This document shows positions 47,492 to 55,610 of a stretch of DNA of 64,000 nucleotides, in pieces. Origin of the DNA: Methylobacterium sp. Leaf99 (GTDB lineage Bacteria > Pseudomonadota > Alphaproteobacteria > Rhizobiales > Beijerinckiaceae); contig NZ_LMMU01000010.1 in NCBI RefSeq assembly GCF_001422375.1, positions 57,550 through 121,549 on the forward strand. Reading direction: 5' to 3'. The stretch's first letter is position 1, and each line of letters begins with the position of its first letter. The notes under the pieces were generated by a model. The model ran no database searches, was not told the origin of the DNA, and saw only the letters and a list, made by a program, of their open reading frames with translations. A program made the translations under genes and the position numbers.

Positions 47492-48145
47492 ATGACGACG
47501 GACGGCTCCATCGAGGCGGCGGCCTTCGTCATGGCCCTGCGGGGGCGGGGGGTGCGCGACACCGACACCCTGCGAGCCCTGGAGCGGGTGCCGCGCGAGC
47601 GCTTCGCCCCGGCCCATCTGCGCGACCTTGCCCGGCGCGACCTCGCCCTGCCGCTGCCCTGTGGGCAGACCATGACCGCGCCGAGCGTCATCGCCACCAT
47701 GCTGACGGCCCTCGGCGCCCGCCCGGGCATGCGCCTCCTCGAAATCGGCACGGGGTCGGGCTACGTCACGACCCTGCTGCTGCGGCTGGGGGCCGCCCAT
47801 GTCCACAGCCTCGAGCGCTACGCCGTGCTGGCCGAAGATGCCCGAAGCGCCCTCCTGCCCGAGGACCGGGTGCGGGTTACCCTCGCCACGGGCGACGGCC
47901 TCGATCCGGCCTGCCTGCCCGAGGGACGCTTCGACCGCATCCTCCTCAACGGCGCCCTGTCAGACCTGCCACCGCACCTTTTCGCGGCCCTGGCGCCGGG
48001 CGGTCGCCTCGTCGGGGCGCTGGGCACGGCGGAGGCGGCACGCCTCGTCGTCGTCGCGGTCGGGACGGATGCGGCCATCCAGGAGCGGACCGGGGACCGG
48101 TTGCGCCTGGGCTCCCTGACGCCGGGGCGCGCCCGCGTCCTGTAA
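47492..48145 (+). CDS. pcm: protein-L-isoaspartate O-methyltransferase
   Basis: SAM-dependent repair of isoaspartyl residues, 217 residues. PLPCGQTMTAPSVIATMLTA, the SAM-binding MRLLEIGTGSGYVTTLLLRL and the post-motif FDRILLNGALSDLP. The usual ILVTAA motif is RILLNGALSD here and the C-terminal half is short, so substrate range may differ, but surE-pcm linkage supports the call. Confidence 0.88.
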   Translation: MTTDGSIEAAAFVMALRGRGVRDTDTLRALERVPRERFAPAHLRDLARRDLALPLPCGQTMTAPSVIATMLTALGARPGMRLLEIGTGSGYVTTLLLRLGAAHVHSLERYAVLAEDARSALLPEDRVRVTLATGDGLDPACLPEGRFDRILLNGALSDLPPHLFAALAPGGRLVGALGTAEAARLVVVAVGTDAAIQERTGDRLRLGSLTPGRARVL

Positions 48146-48260
48146 CGGGGCAACCGAATGGTTCCGAACCGCCGACAACGTGGTGAATCGGAACGGTTGT
48201 TTAACCTGAATCCCGTTTGAATGACGTCATCAAGTTGCGTCAGGTCAGACAGGTGCGTCG

Positions 48261-49628
48261 ATGCGGGTTCGCGGGACTGGTCGAGGGTTGAAGACGCTGT
48301 CGCGCTTCGCGCTCATCGGAGTGATTGGGGGCGGTGCGGCCGCCTGTTCGTCGGATGCGTCGCGCTTGGGCGACCCGTTCGGCAATCCATTCGCCTCCAA
48401 CGTGGCGAGCGAGCCCGCCGCCACGGGAAGTCTTCCGGACGGGGAGATCGCCCCGGCCCCGGTGGTGCGCACGAGCCGCATCCAGTCCCAGGCGCTGGGT
48501 GCGCCCGGGGTGGCGATGTCGCCGCGCCCCATGGCCGCCGCGCCGCAGGCCGCGCCCGTGCAGACGAGTCGCCTCGCCTCCACGGAGCCCGTCTCCGGCA
48601 TGGTGTCGGGCTTGAACCCGGATGCGGGCCGCGCCATGACCACCCGCAGCGTACCGGCCGCCCCGATGCCGAAGGCCATCGACCGCGTTGCCGAGCGCAA
48701 GGCCGCCGAGGCCGCGGCGCTCGCCGCCCGCAAGGAGGCCGAAGCCGAGAAGATCGCCGAGGCCCGTCGCGCCCTCGAGGCCGGCAAGGTCGCCGAGCGG
48801 AAGGCCGCCGAGGCCAAGGCTGCGGATGCCCGGAAGCTCGTCGACGCGAAGAAGCTCGTCGAGACCCGCAAGGCCGAGGCCGCCAAGGCGGTGGCCGACG
48901 CCAAGAAGGCGCATCCGCGCCCCGGCCAGACCGTCGCCAAGGCGGACGACAAGCCCGTGCGCAAGATCGAGATCAAGGAGGCCAAGGCCGACGCGAAGTC
49001 CGAGCCGAAGGTGGATGCCGCCAAGGTGAAGGCCGAGGCGAGCAAGGAGGCCGCCAAGGACGCGGCGAAGAAGGCCGCCGAGGCCGAGGCCAAGCTCGCC
49101 AAGCTCGAGGCCGCCAAGGCGTCCAAGCAGGTGGCCGACGCCAAGGCCGCCGAGGCCGCGGCCAAGGAAGCCGCCAAGGAATCCGCCAAGGCGCCCGTGA
49201 AGGTCGCCGCCGTCGAGGCGCCGAAGGCCGAGCCAGCCAGCACCGGGTCGGTGGCGTCCGACGCCTCGTTCCGCTGGCCCGCCAAGGGCCGGGTGATCTC
49301 GGGCTACGGCTCGTCGGGCAACGAGGGCATCAACATCTCGGTGCCCGAGGGAACGGCGGTCAAGGCAGCCGAGGACGGCACCGTGGCCTACGCCGGCTCC
49401 GACGTGAAGGGTTACGGCAAGCTCGTCCTCGTGCGCCACACCAACGGCTACGTCTCGGCCTACGCCCATAACGGCGAGCTCGACGTCCGCCCCGGTGAGA
49501 AGGTCAAGCGCGGCCAGACCATCGCCAAGTCCGGCGCCTCCGGCAACGTGACCTCGCCCCAGCTCCACTTCGAGATCCGCAAGGGCGCGACCCCCGTCGA
49601 TCCGATGCCGCACCTCGCGAGCAACTGA
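48261..49628 (+). CDS. LytM/M23-domain lipoprotein, catalytically degenerate (NlpD/EnvC-like)
   Basis: 455 residues. Lipobox GGGAAAC with Cys29, then a Pro-rich stretch and a ~190-residue Ala/Lys/Glu-rich coiled coil (about 140-330), then a LytM domain (RWPAKGRVISGYGS...). In the domain the first metal-ligand motif HxxxD is NEGIN-like (both ligands replaced by Asn) while the later YAHN and LHFEIRKG are kept, so it is probably an amidase activator rather than an enzyme. No LysM domain is seen. It follows surE-pcm, the usual nlpD position in proteobacteria. A strong terminator follows. Confidence 0.85.
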   Translation: MRVRGTGRGLKTLSRFALIGVIGGGAAACSSDASRLGDPFGNPFASNVASEPAATGSLPDGEIAPAPVVRTSRIQSQALGAPGVAMSPRPMAAAPQAAPVQTSRLASTEPVSGMVSGLNPDAGRAMTTRSVPAAPMPKAIDRVAERKAAEAAALAARKEAEAEKIAEARRALEAGKVAERKAAEAKAADARKLVDAKKLVETRKAEAAKAVADAKKAHPRPGQTVAKADDKPVRKIEIKEAKADAKSEPKVDAAKVKAEASKEAAKDAAKKAAEAEAKLAKLEAAKASKQVADAKAAEAAAKEAAKESAKAPVKVAAVEAPKAEPASTGSVASDASFRWPAKGRVISGYGSSGNEGINISVPEGTAVKAAEDGTVAYAGSDVKGYGKLVLVRHTNGYVSAYAHNGELDVRPGEKVKRGQTIAKSGASGNVTSPQLHFEIRKGATPVDPMPHLASN

Positions 49629-49650
49629 AGCAACCCGCAAGGGGTGACAC

Positions 49651-49686
49651 GAAGAACGGCGGCTCCCCGGGGAGCCGCCGTTCTTC
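49651..49686. terminator. perfect long-stem terminator
   Basis: GAAGAACGGCGGCTCCCC is followed immediately by its exact complement, giving an 18-bp stem; TTC-rich sequence follows on both strands, so it can end both the LytM-lipoprotein transcript and the convergent propeller operon. Confidence 0.8.
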
Positions 49687-49709
49687 GTTTCAGGAGAGAG
49701 GGTGCAGGG

Positions 49710-50684
49710 TCAGCGTAGAAAATCGCCGAAGGACCGGGGACCGTCGGGCACGGGAATCTCCTTCGTCACCTTGAGGGTGCCGGCGTCGACGAGGCTGAGG
49801 GTGTTGGAGCCCCAGTTCGCCACCACGAGGCCGGTGCCGTCGCGGGTGGCGGCGATGCCCTCGGGGTGGTCGCCGACCTCGATGGCCGCGACGTTGGTGA
49901 GGGTCTGGAGGTTGAACACGCTCACCGTGCCCGCATATTGGTCGGTGACGAAGCCGCGGTTGCCGGCGAGCGCCACCACGTAGGGCCGTTCGCCCGTGGT
50001 CACCCGGCCGACCTCCGTGCCGGCGGCGACGTCGATGACCGAGACGTCGTTCGAGGTGACGTTGGCGGTGTAGGCCCGCAACCCGGCCGCATCGAGGGTG
50101 AGGCCGAACGGATGCCGGCCCACGGGAATCGTGCGCTTCAGGGCGAGGGTCGCGGCATCGACGATCGATACCGAATCGCCCTCGCGGTTGGCGACCAGGA
50201 TGGTGGCGCCGTCCGGCGTCACGGCGATGCCGGAGGGCGATGCGCCGACCTGGAACTCGGTCTCGAGGCGGGACCCGTCGGCGGGCACCACGAACACCCG
50301 GCTGCCGTACCAGTCGGCGACGTAGACCAGGCCGGTCTTGGGATTCACGGCGATGCCGAGCGGGCCGCCGGGGAGCGCCAGGGTGGTGGTGACGGTGCGG
50401 GTGACGAGATCCACCACGGCGAGGCCCGGCCCCTCCGGGCGGGTGACATAGGCGGTCTTGCGGTCGGGCGAGAGGGCGATGCCGGCGGGCGCGCCGTCGA
50501 GGGCGATCTGGCCCACCACCGCGCCGGCGTCGAGATCGACGATGGCCAGCGCGTTGGCGCCCTGCGCCGTGATCAGGGCCTCGTCGGCGCGTGCCGGGGC
50601 GGCCATCAGCGCCAGGACGAGGAGGAGAGGGCCGGCGCGCGGCCGGCCCTTCCGTGTTGCGTACTGGGAGCGGAAGCCGCTCAA
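49710..50684 (-). CDS. exported beta-propeller (YVTN-repeat) protein
   Basis: 324 residues with a signal peptide (AGPLLLVLALMAAPARA) and seven-bladed YVTN/NHL-type repeats, each of the form xVxxDGxxxYVxxxxxxxVSVID (for example TVSVFNLQTL, SNDVSVIDVAAG). The family is common beside PQQ enzymes, where it is assumed to be a periplasmic scaffold or assembly factor. A TTG start at 50684 overlaps the TGA of the upstream MxaD-like gene (TTGA), supporting this otherwise unusual start. Last gene of the leftward cofactor operon. Confidence 0.8.
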   Translation of the reverse strand: MSGFRSQYATRKGRPRAGPLLLVLALMAAPARADEALITAQGANALAIVDLDAGAVVGQIALDGAPAGIALSPDRKTAYVTRPEGPGLAVVDLVTRTVTTTLALPGGPLGIAVNPKTGLVYVADWYGSRVFVVPADGSRLETEFQVGASPSGIAVTPDGATILVANREGDSVSIVDAATLALKRTIPVGRHPFGLTLDAAGLRAYTANVTSNDVSVIDVAAGTEVGRVTTGERPYVVALAGNRGFVTDQYAGTVSVFNLQTLTNVAAIEVGDHPEGIAATRDGTGLVVANWGSNTLSLVDAGTLKVTKEIPVPDGPRSFGDFLR

Positions 50685-51214
50685 GAACCGCTCTTCTCGA
50701 CCTTGGCCTTGAGGGCGTCGAGGCCCGTGCGGTAGAGGCCGCGCACGGCCTTCTGGGCGGCCTCGTCGTTGAGCTCCGCCGGCGGATCGTTGTTCATGTA
50801 GCCGCGGTAGAACGCGCCGTCCCACGACACCTTGGTCTTGCCGCCGGCATCCTCGACCTTGAGGGTGGACGAGTAGTCGTTCACCGGCAGGGTCTTCACG
50901 TCGACCTTGGTGATCCGGTACGAGTAGCTCATCTTCTCGGCGGAGTACTTGTACAGCTCCTCGTCCACCGTGGCGCCGCCCTTGAGGGTCAGGGTGCGGG
51001 TGGCCTTGATCTCATTGCCGCCCTTGCCCTCGGTCTTCTCGACCGGAGGCAGCCAGCTCATGTCCTGGAAGTTCGAGATCACGGCCCAGACCTTATCCGG
51101 GGCGGCGTTGATCTCGACGGTCTCCTCAACCTTCTTGCGGGTTGGGCCGTGCGCCTGGGCGCCGAACGAGACGAGGGCGAGGGCCGCCGCCGTCGTGAGT
51201 GCCAAAAACTTCAT
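50681..51214 (-). CDS. MxaD-like SRPBCC family exported protein
   Basis: 177 residues: signal peptide (LALTTAAALALVSFGAQA) and an SRPBCC/polyketide-cyclase fold beginning VEETVEINAAPDKVWAVISN with MSWLPPVEKTEGKGG. It resembles MxaD, which assists interaction of methanol dehydrogenase with its cytochrome in the periplasm; whether this copy works with the MxaF- or the lanthanide-dependent XoxF-type enzyme is not known. Start ATG 51214 is used; an upstream in-frame codon gives no better signal. Located 28 bases after the DUF447 gene and overlapping the propeller gene by four bases. Confidence 0.78.
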   Translation of the reverse strand: MKFLALTTAAALALVSFGAQAHGPTRKKVEETVEINAAPDKVWAVISNFQDMSWLPPVEKTEGKGGNEIKATRTLTLKGGATVDEELYKYSAEKMSYSYRITKVDVKTLPVNDYSSTLKVEDAGGKTKVSWDGAFYRGYMNNDPPAELNDEAAQKAVRGLYRTGLDALKAKVEKSGS

Positions 51215-51242
51215 CGGGTCGTCTCCTCGGGAACACACACTC

Positions 51243-51839
51243 TTAAGGTGCTGCGGGGGGCTTATCGAGGATGCGGTCGCTGCGCCCCAGGGCGGCGGCG
51301 ACCTTGTCCTCGATCCAGTCCCAGGCCTCGCGCTCGGCGGGCCCGGCGGTCTTGGTGATCGCGATGGCGTGGTAGCGCATCTCGGTCAGAATCTTGTCGG
51401 GCTCCAGCATGTGGAGGCGGGTCGAAAGGATCGCCGCCTCCAGGACGGCGGCCTGGGCCCGGTTGTAGCCGAAGAACGGGATGTGGGCGGCGGCATACAC
51501 CATCCGCCCCCGATAGCGCGGACGGGTCTCGTCCGGTTCCACGGCCACCACCTCGAATTCGGCGTGGCCGAAGCTGTCGGCGAGCCGCCGGCCGGGAATC
51601 CGGTCGCAGGGCAGGGTCGCCCAGTCGCGCCGTCCGGTGACGGCGCCGGCGATGACCCGGACGTCGCTCGGGCTCGACGCGGCGAAGACTGGGCTGGATT
51701 CGAGGTTGAGGATGGTGGGCGACGGCCGGAACGGGGCCAGCACCCACTCCGCCCCGTCCTGGATCAGGCCGAACGGCACGAGGTGCAGGTCGCCGGCGGG
51801 CGACGTGGTGGTGACGATGGTCTCGAGGATCAGGGGCAC
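51243..51839 (-). CDS. DUF447 family protein (H4MPT/methanofuran-linked)
   Basis: 198 residues; opens with ILETIVTTTSPAGDLHLVPFGL, DUF447-like, shared with methanogen and methylotroph proteins of flavin-reductase-like split-barrel fold. In methylotrophs it clusters with C1-carrier biosynthesis genes and a role there is presumed. GTG 51839 has GGGAAGG upstream and lies five bases from the stop of the preceding gene. Precise reaction unknown. Confidence 0.8.
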   Translation of the reverse strand: MPLILETIVTTTSPAGDLHLVPFGLIQDGAEWVLAPFRPSPTILNLESSPVFAASSPSDVRVIAGAVTGRRDWATLPCDRIPGRRLADSFGHAEFEVVAVEPDETRPRYRGRMVYAAAHIPFFGYNRAQAAVLEAAILSTRLHMLEPDKILTEMRYHAIAITKTAGPAEREAWDWIEDKVAAALGRSDRILDKPPAAP

Positions 51840-51843
51840 GGGC

Positions 51844-53451
51844 TCACGCCTTCCCGGCCGGCACGGGTTTTTCCGCAGGCACGAGTTTTTCTGCCGGGAC
51901 GAGCTTTTTTGCTGGGACGAGCTTGCCGCAGACGATGCGGGCCCCGGCATCCGGGGGCGTCTCGGAGACCGTCCCGGCGGCCGATGTCTCGCCCGGTTCC
52001 GCGGTCTCGGGCCGGCCCGCATCGGCCTCGGGCGACGTGCGGTCGCGCGTCGTCCCGTCCGGGCCGGAATGCTTGGTGTGCCCGGCCTTCTTGAACGCGG
52101 TGGTGTCCTCGACCTCGGCGTCGGCGGCCGCACCCCAGGCCAGGGCCTCGTCCTGCACGTAGCGCTTGCCGAGCCGCCAGGCGGTCTCGGCCTTGGTCAG
52201 CTCGCCGCCGAGGTAGAAGGCGTGGGCGCCGTCCTGGGCGACGTCGAGGTCGGGGAAGAACGCCATGGCGTCGGTGCCGATGGAATGGGTGTCGCGGTTG
52301 AACACGTGGATGCCGTCCTCCGCGACCGCGATGCGGTAGTTCGGGTCCTTCACCTCGGCCGCCTGGGCCGCGATCTCGTCCGGGGTCTGCACATAGGGGC
52401 GCTTGTCGTGGAGCGCCAGGAGGGAGCGGCCGTAACCTTTCGGCAGGGCCGAATCCGCCTTGGCCGCGTACATCACCCGGCGCGCCGCGTCGTGCTCCTC
52501 CACCGTGCGGCGGGTGTGGTTCGAGACCTGGACGATGAGCACGTTGCGGATGGCGAGTTCCGAGCACATGCCGACGAGGAGTGCGGTCACCCCGAGGCTG
52601 TCGGCCTCCGTGAGTTCGGTGAGGTTGCCGGTGCCCATCATCATCTCGATGCCGGGCCAGCGGCGGCGGGTCTCGTGATAGCGGGTGATGGATTCGACGA
52701 AGCCGAAATGGATCGGCTCGAGGATGGGGTCGGCCATGTAGGGGCGCCCCGCCTTCTCCATCCGCTCGATGGCCCGGTCGAGGGAGGCGAGGTCGTCGGG
52801 CCGCACGGGGACGAGGACCGGCACCGCGTCGGTCTCGAAGGCGAGATCGAGGGTGTCCTCGTTGAGGCTGAGCAGAAAGTCGGCCCCCGCCTTGGCGCCG
52901 CGGTTGAGTTCGTCCAGGGAGAACGAATCGACGCTGACCTTGAGGCCCGCGCCCTTCAGGAGGCGCACGCAGTCCTCGAGGTGGGGAAATTCCGTGTCGG
53001 GCAGGCCGCCGAGGTCGATGACGTCGGCGCCCCGGCGGGCGAGGTCGAGGCCCTTCGCGAGGATCTGGTCGGGATTCATCTTCGAGGCGTCGACGATCTC
53101 GGAGAAGATCCGCAGGTCGTGGCGCGACAGGTCCACCTTCCGACCGGCGAGGCCGAGATAGGCGGGCAGATCGACGATCTCGTCGGGGCCGCGCTCCACC
53201 GGCAGGCCGAAATGCCGGGCCAGGGCCTCCGGGTTCGCCCGGCACCGGCCGGGCAGGACGATGCGGGTGGCGCCCTCCGGAATCGTCACCCGGCGGCGGA
53301 TGATCTCCTCCGTCATCAGGGCCGCGACCTTCACCCCGGCATCGGCGATGCTCCAGGCGAAGCGCTCGGCCGGGAGCGTGGCGGCGACCTTTTCGAGGCG
53401 CGCCTTGGCCATGCGGCCGGTGATGAAGACGAGGTGCTCGGGGGCGCTCAT
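51844..53451 (-). CDS. DUF6513 dihydropteroate-synthase-like protein
   Basis: 535 residues. An N-terminal domain (EHLVFITGRMAKARLEKVAA) is followed by a TIM-barrel domain resembling dihydropteroate synthase (VIDLGGLPDTEFPHLEDCV, LKVSVDSFSLDELNRGAKAG, MMMGTGNLTELTEADSLGV). Archaeal and methylotroph homologues are found in H4MPT biosynthesis clusters. The C-terminal ~90 residues are low-complexity, ending in four units of the type K-x-VPAxK/G (about residues 510-535) encoded by an 18-base repeat. The ATG overlaps the upstream kinase stop by four bases. Catalytic step unknown; not a typical folate enzyme. Confidence 0.8.
   Translation of the reverse strand: MSAPEHLVFITGRMAKARLEKVAATLPAERFAWSIADAGVKVAALMTEEIIRRRVTIPEGATRIVLPGRCRANPEALARHFGLPVERGPDEIVDLPAYLGLAGRKVDLSRHDLRIFSEIVDASKMNPDQILAKGLDLARRGADVIDLGGLPDTEFPHLEDCVRLLKGAGLKVSVDSFSLDELNRGAKAGADFLLSLNEDTLDLAFETDAVPVLVPVRPDDLASLDRAIERMEKAGRPYMADPILEPIHFGFVESITRYHETRRRWPGIEMMMGTGNLTELTEADSLGVTALLVGMCSELAIRNVLIVQVSNHTRRTVEEHDAARRVMYAAKADSALPKGYGRSLLALHDKRPYVQTPDEIAAQAAEVKDPNYRIAVAEDGIHVFNRDTHSIGTDAMAFFPDLDVAQDGAHAFYLGGELTKAETAWRLGKRYVQDEALAWGAAADAEVEDTTAFKKAGHTKHSGPDGTTRDRTSPEADAGRPETAEPGETSAAGTVSETPPDAGARIVCGKLVPAKKLVPAEKLVPAEKPVPAGKA
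51852..51923 (-). repeat. 18-base tandem repeat in the C-terminal tail
   Basis: Four imperfect 18-base units (for example GGCACGAGTTTTTCTGCC on the plus strand) encode repeated VPAEKL-type hexapeptides at the end of the DUF6513 protein. Local T/A runs in the units are unusual for this genome. Confidence 0.7.
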
Positions 53452-54026
53452 GCGGCGTCCCGCATGTCCGAGGGACCGCGCAGGACGATGGCACCCGCGT
53501 AGCGCGCCGCGAAGGCCGGGAAGGCGGCATCGACGAGGCCGAGGCGGGCGAGGTCCTCGGGTTGCACTCCGATGGGCACGAGGGCGGATTTCACCAGGAC
53601 GCAGCGCGGCGCCCGCCAATGCGTGGCGAGCCACACGGCGAGGCTGTCCGAGGTGACGGCCCAGGTCTCGGGGATGTCGGGATGCCCGGCCTTGAGGATG
53701 ACGGGGTCCCAGACCGGGACGCCGCCCCGGGCGAGGATCGCCCATGCCGCATCCCCCTTCGTCGCGATGCGCAGGCGCGGCTCGAGCTCCGAGAAGATCT
53801 CGGCCACGCGGCCCATGGCGTCGAGGGCGAGGCGGTGGGCCAGGGCATCGCCGAAGCCCAGGGCCGCCTGGGAGGTCCGCACCGCCTCGGCGAACGGGCC
53901 GCCGCCGGGGACCACCACGCAGGGGCCGTCCCGGCCGTCCGCGAGGCCGGCCAGGACGCCGCGCAGGCGAGGGGCATCGGACAGGAGGCTGCCGCCGACC
54001 TTCACAACCGTGAGTTCGGAGCTCAT
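53448..54026 (-). CDS. amino acid kinase family protein (MfnE-like)
   Basis: 192 residues of the aspartate/uridylate-kinase fold: LTVVKVGGSLL with the phosphate-binding Gly-Gly-Ser, VVVPGGGPFAEAVR, a GDALAHRLALDAMG helix and AWAVTSDSLAVWLATHWRAP. Methanogen MfnE adds phosphate to the furan intermediate of methanofuran synthesis; the same reaction is inferred here because mfnB-like and DUF6513 genes overlap it on both sides (ATGA at each end). Confidence 0.78.
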   Translation of the reverse strand: MSSELTVVKVGGSLLSDAPRLRGVLAGLADGRDGPCVVVPGGGPFAEAVRTSQAALGFGDALAHRLALDAMGRVAEIFSELEPRLRIATKGDAAWAILARGGVPVWDPVILKAGHPDIPETWAVTSDSLAVWLATHWRAPRCVLVKSALVPIGVQPEDLARLGLVDAAFPAFAARYAGAIVLRGPSDMRDAA

Positions 54027-54745
54027 GCGGCGTCCCGCCGGGCATGGGCGCGCAGGGACCGGACGGCCTCCGCCACCCGGGTCGGATCGAGGCCCTTCGT
54101 GCGATCGCTGTCGCGGCACAGGCCGCCCCGGAAGCCGAGATAATGCGCGCCGAGACTCCCGAGGGGCTCGATGTCGCCGAGGGCGAGGGAGCCAGCGAGG
54201 CCCGAGACGAGGCCGTGCCGGCGGCAGGCGCGGGTGAAGGCCGCCAGGGTCCGGGCCGGCAGGAGGTCGGGCAGGCGGCGTCCGTCCTTGGTCGCCGTGT
54301 CGATCATGGCGCCGACGAAGCCGGCTGCCGCCAAGCGCGCCACGAGGCCAGGGGCGGGGTCGTGCCCGGCGAACAGCACGGCGATGAGCCGGCCGGGCGC
54401 GGCCGCGGCGGCCTCCGTCAGGGCCGCATCGGAGAATTCGGGGCGCACGGCGACCTTGACGTAATCCACCCCCGTGGCGGCCATGGCGGCGACGTGAGCG
54501 GCCAGCGCAGCCGCGTCCGCCGGCTCGCCCGCCACCGCACTGGTGACGGCGCGGCCCGCGACGCGGGCGACGAGGGCACGGACGGTCGCGACGGGGAGGG
54601 CGCCGAGGGCGCCGCGCGCCGGGTCCTTGGCATCGACGAGGTCGGCACCCGCGAGCGCGGCCGCGAGCGCCTCGTCGGCGTCGCGCACGCTCACGAGGAG
54701 GCGCGGTGCGGTCTCGTCTTGATCGAAGGGGGAGGGCGTCAACAC
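54023..54745 (-). CDS. mfnB: (5-formylfuran-3-yl)methyl phosphate synthase (MfnB-like)
   Basis: About 240 residues, TIM-barrel. The active-site lysines are in DLVDAKDPARGALG and YVKVAVRPEF, as in MfnB, which condenses two glyceraldehyde-3-phosphates into the furan of methanofuran. AGFVGAMIDTATKDG and GLAGSLALGDIEPL complete the barrel. GTG 54745 (or TTG 54742) is the start; no strong ribosome site. First gene of the overlapped cofactor operon. Confidence 0.85.
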   Translation of the reverse strand: MLTPSPFDQDETAPRLLVSVRDADEALAAALAGADLVDAKDPARGALGALPVATVRALVARVAGRAVTSAVAGEPADAAALAAHVAAMAATGVDYVKVAVRPEFSDAALTEAAAAAPGRLIAVLFAGHDPAPGLVARLAAAGFVGAMIDTATKDGRRLPDLLPARTLAAFTRACRRHGLVSGLAGSLALGDIEPLGSLGAHYLGFRGGLCRDSDRTKGLDPTRVAEAVRSLRAHARRDAA

Positions 54746-54835
54746 GACGGATTCGACTCGCTCGGACTGGTGTTGATCGTCGGCGCGCGGACGGTGTCCC
54801 GCGCGGGACCACGCTCGCACGCGGTTGGCCCTACC

Positions 54836-54863
54836 AAAAAACCGATGCGATCACGAGCGGTTC
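54836..54863 (-). terminator. possible weak terminator behind the DUF3280 gene
   Basis: On the minus strand AACCG and CGGTT flank a loop and are followed by TTTTTT directly after the DUF3280 stop. Short stem, so weak. Confidence 0.3.
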
Positions 54864-55381
54864 GGCAGGGGCTCGGCGAGGAGGCGGTTCTTCACCACCC
54901 AGCGCATGGCATGCGCCCAGGTGTCGTCGGTGTCGGCGCGGATCACCACCCGGCCGCCGCGCACGATCTTGCCGGTGGCGGCCTCCGCGATGGTGACCGT
55001 GAGGTTGAAGATCTGGTTGGAGCCCTTCTCGACGTAGCCGCTCACGGCGAGGTCGGCCCCGAGGGTCTTGGCGATGGTGGCGGCGCAGCCGTCGCACTTG
55101 TAGAGCGGCGCCTGCTTGGCGATCTCGGCGGCCTGCGGTGCGACCTCGACGGGTTCGACCGCGTCGCCCAGGGCCTTGCGCAGTTCCTCGGTGACGAGGC
55201 CGAGGCGCCGGGTCTCGTCCGGCCGCGCCTTGCGGCCCCCGACCACGCCCGGATCGAACAGTTCGATCCCGAAGATCGCGGCCTTCTCGGGCGCGGCCTG
55301 CGCGGGCGCCGCGAAGGCGAGGGCGAGCACGAGGCTCGCGCAAACGTGTCCGGCACGGGGGAGGGGAATCGGTCGCGTCAT
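54851..55381 (-). CDS. DUF3280 family exported protein
   Basis: 176 residues with a signal peptide (GHVCASLVLALAFAAPAQA). The pattern AAIFGIELFDPGVVGG, RLGLVTEELRKAL, LYKCDGCAATIAKTLGADLA and RADTDDTWAHAMRWVVKNRL fits DUF3280, which occurs with PQQ-linked alcohol oxidation genes. It has a CDGC cysteine pair and no known activity. It reads leftward, divergent from the lutA-like gene 229 bases away, and may share the control region. Confidence 0.75.
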   Translation of the reverse strand: MTRPIPLPRAGHVCASLVLALAFAAPAQAAPEKAAIFGIELFDPGVVGGRKARPDETRRLGLVTEELRKALGDAVEPVEVAPQAAEIAKQAPLYKCDGCAATIAKTLGADLAVSGYVEKGSNQIFNLTVTIAEAATGKIVRGGRVVIRADTDDTWAHAMRWVVKNRLLAEPLPNRS

Positions 55382-55610
55382 CAACTCGCTCGTTTCGTGT
55401 CCGGCGCAAGGCTTGGGAACCATCGGCAGCATGATGCCCGACACATCGGCAGGCAACGCCGGGAAACGCGGGGCGATCCCCGCACCTCTGCAGCATTCTG
55501 CCGAGGGCCGAACGCCGCACGGCACGGCCGAGGCCGCAATGAGAGTTTATGATTTCCTTATCAAACGCCGATTGAGCGCGGCGGGACAATGTTGTTAGCG
55601 TGCCGGCCAC
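55382..55610. promoter_or_regulatory. divergent control region of the DUF3280 and lutA-like genes
   Basis: 229 bases with a locally AT-rich patch at about 55540-55565. TTGAGC (55572) followed 17 bases later by TTAGCG is the best rightward hexamer pair, but would start transcription at the very edge of the lutA coding start. No operator was recognised. Confidence 0.35.
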
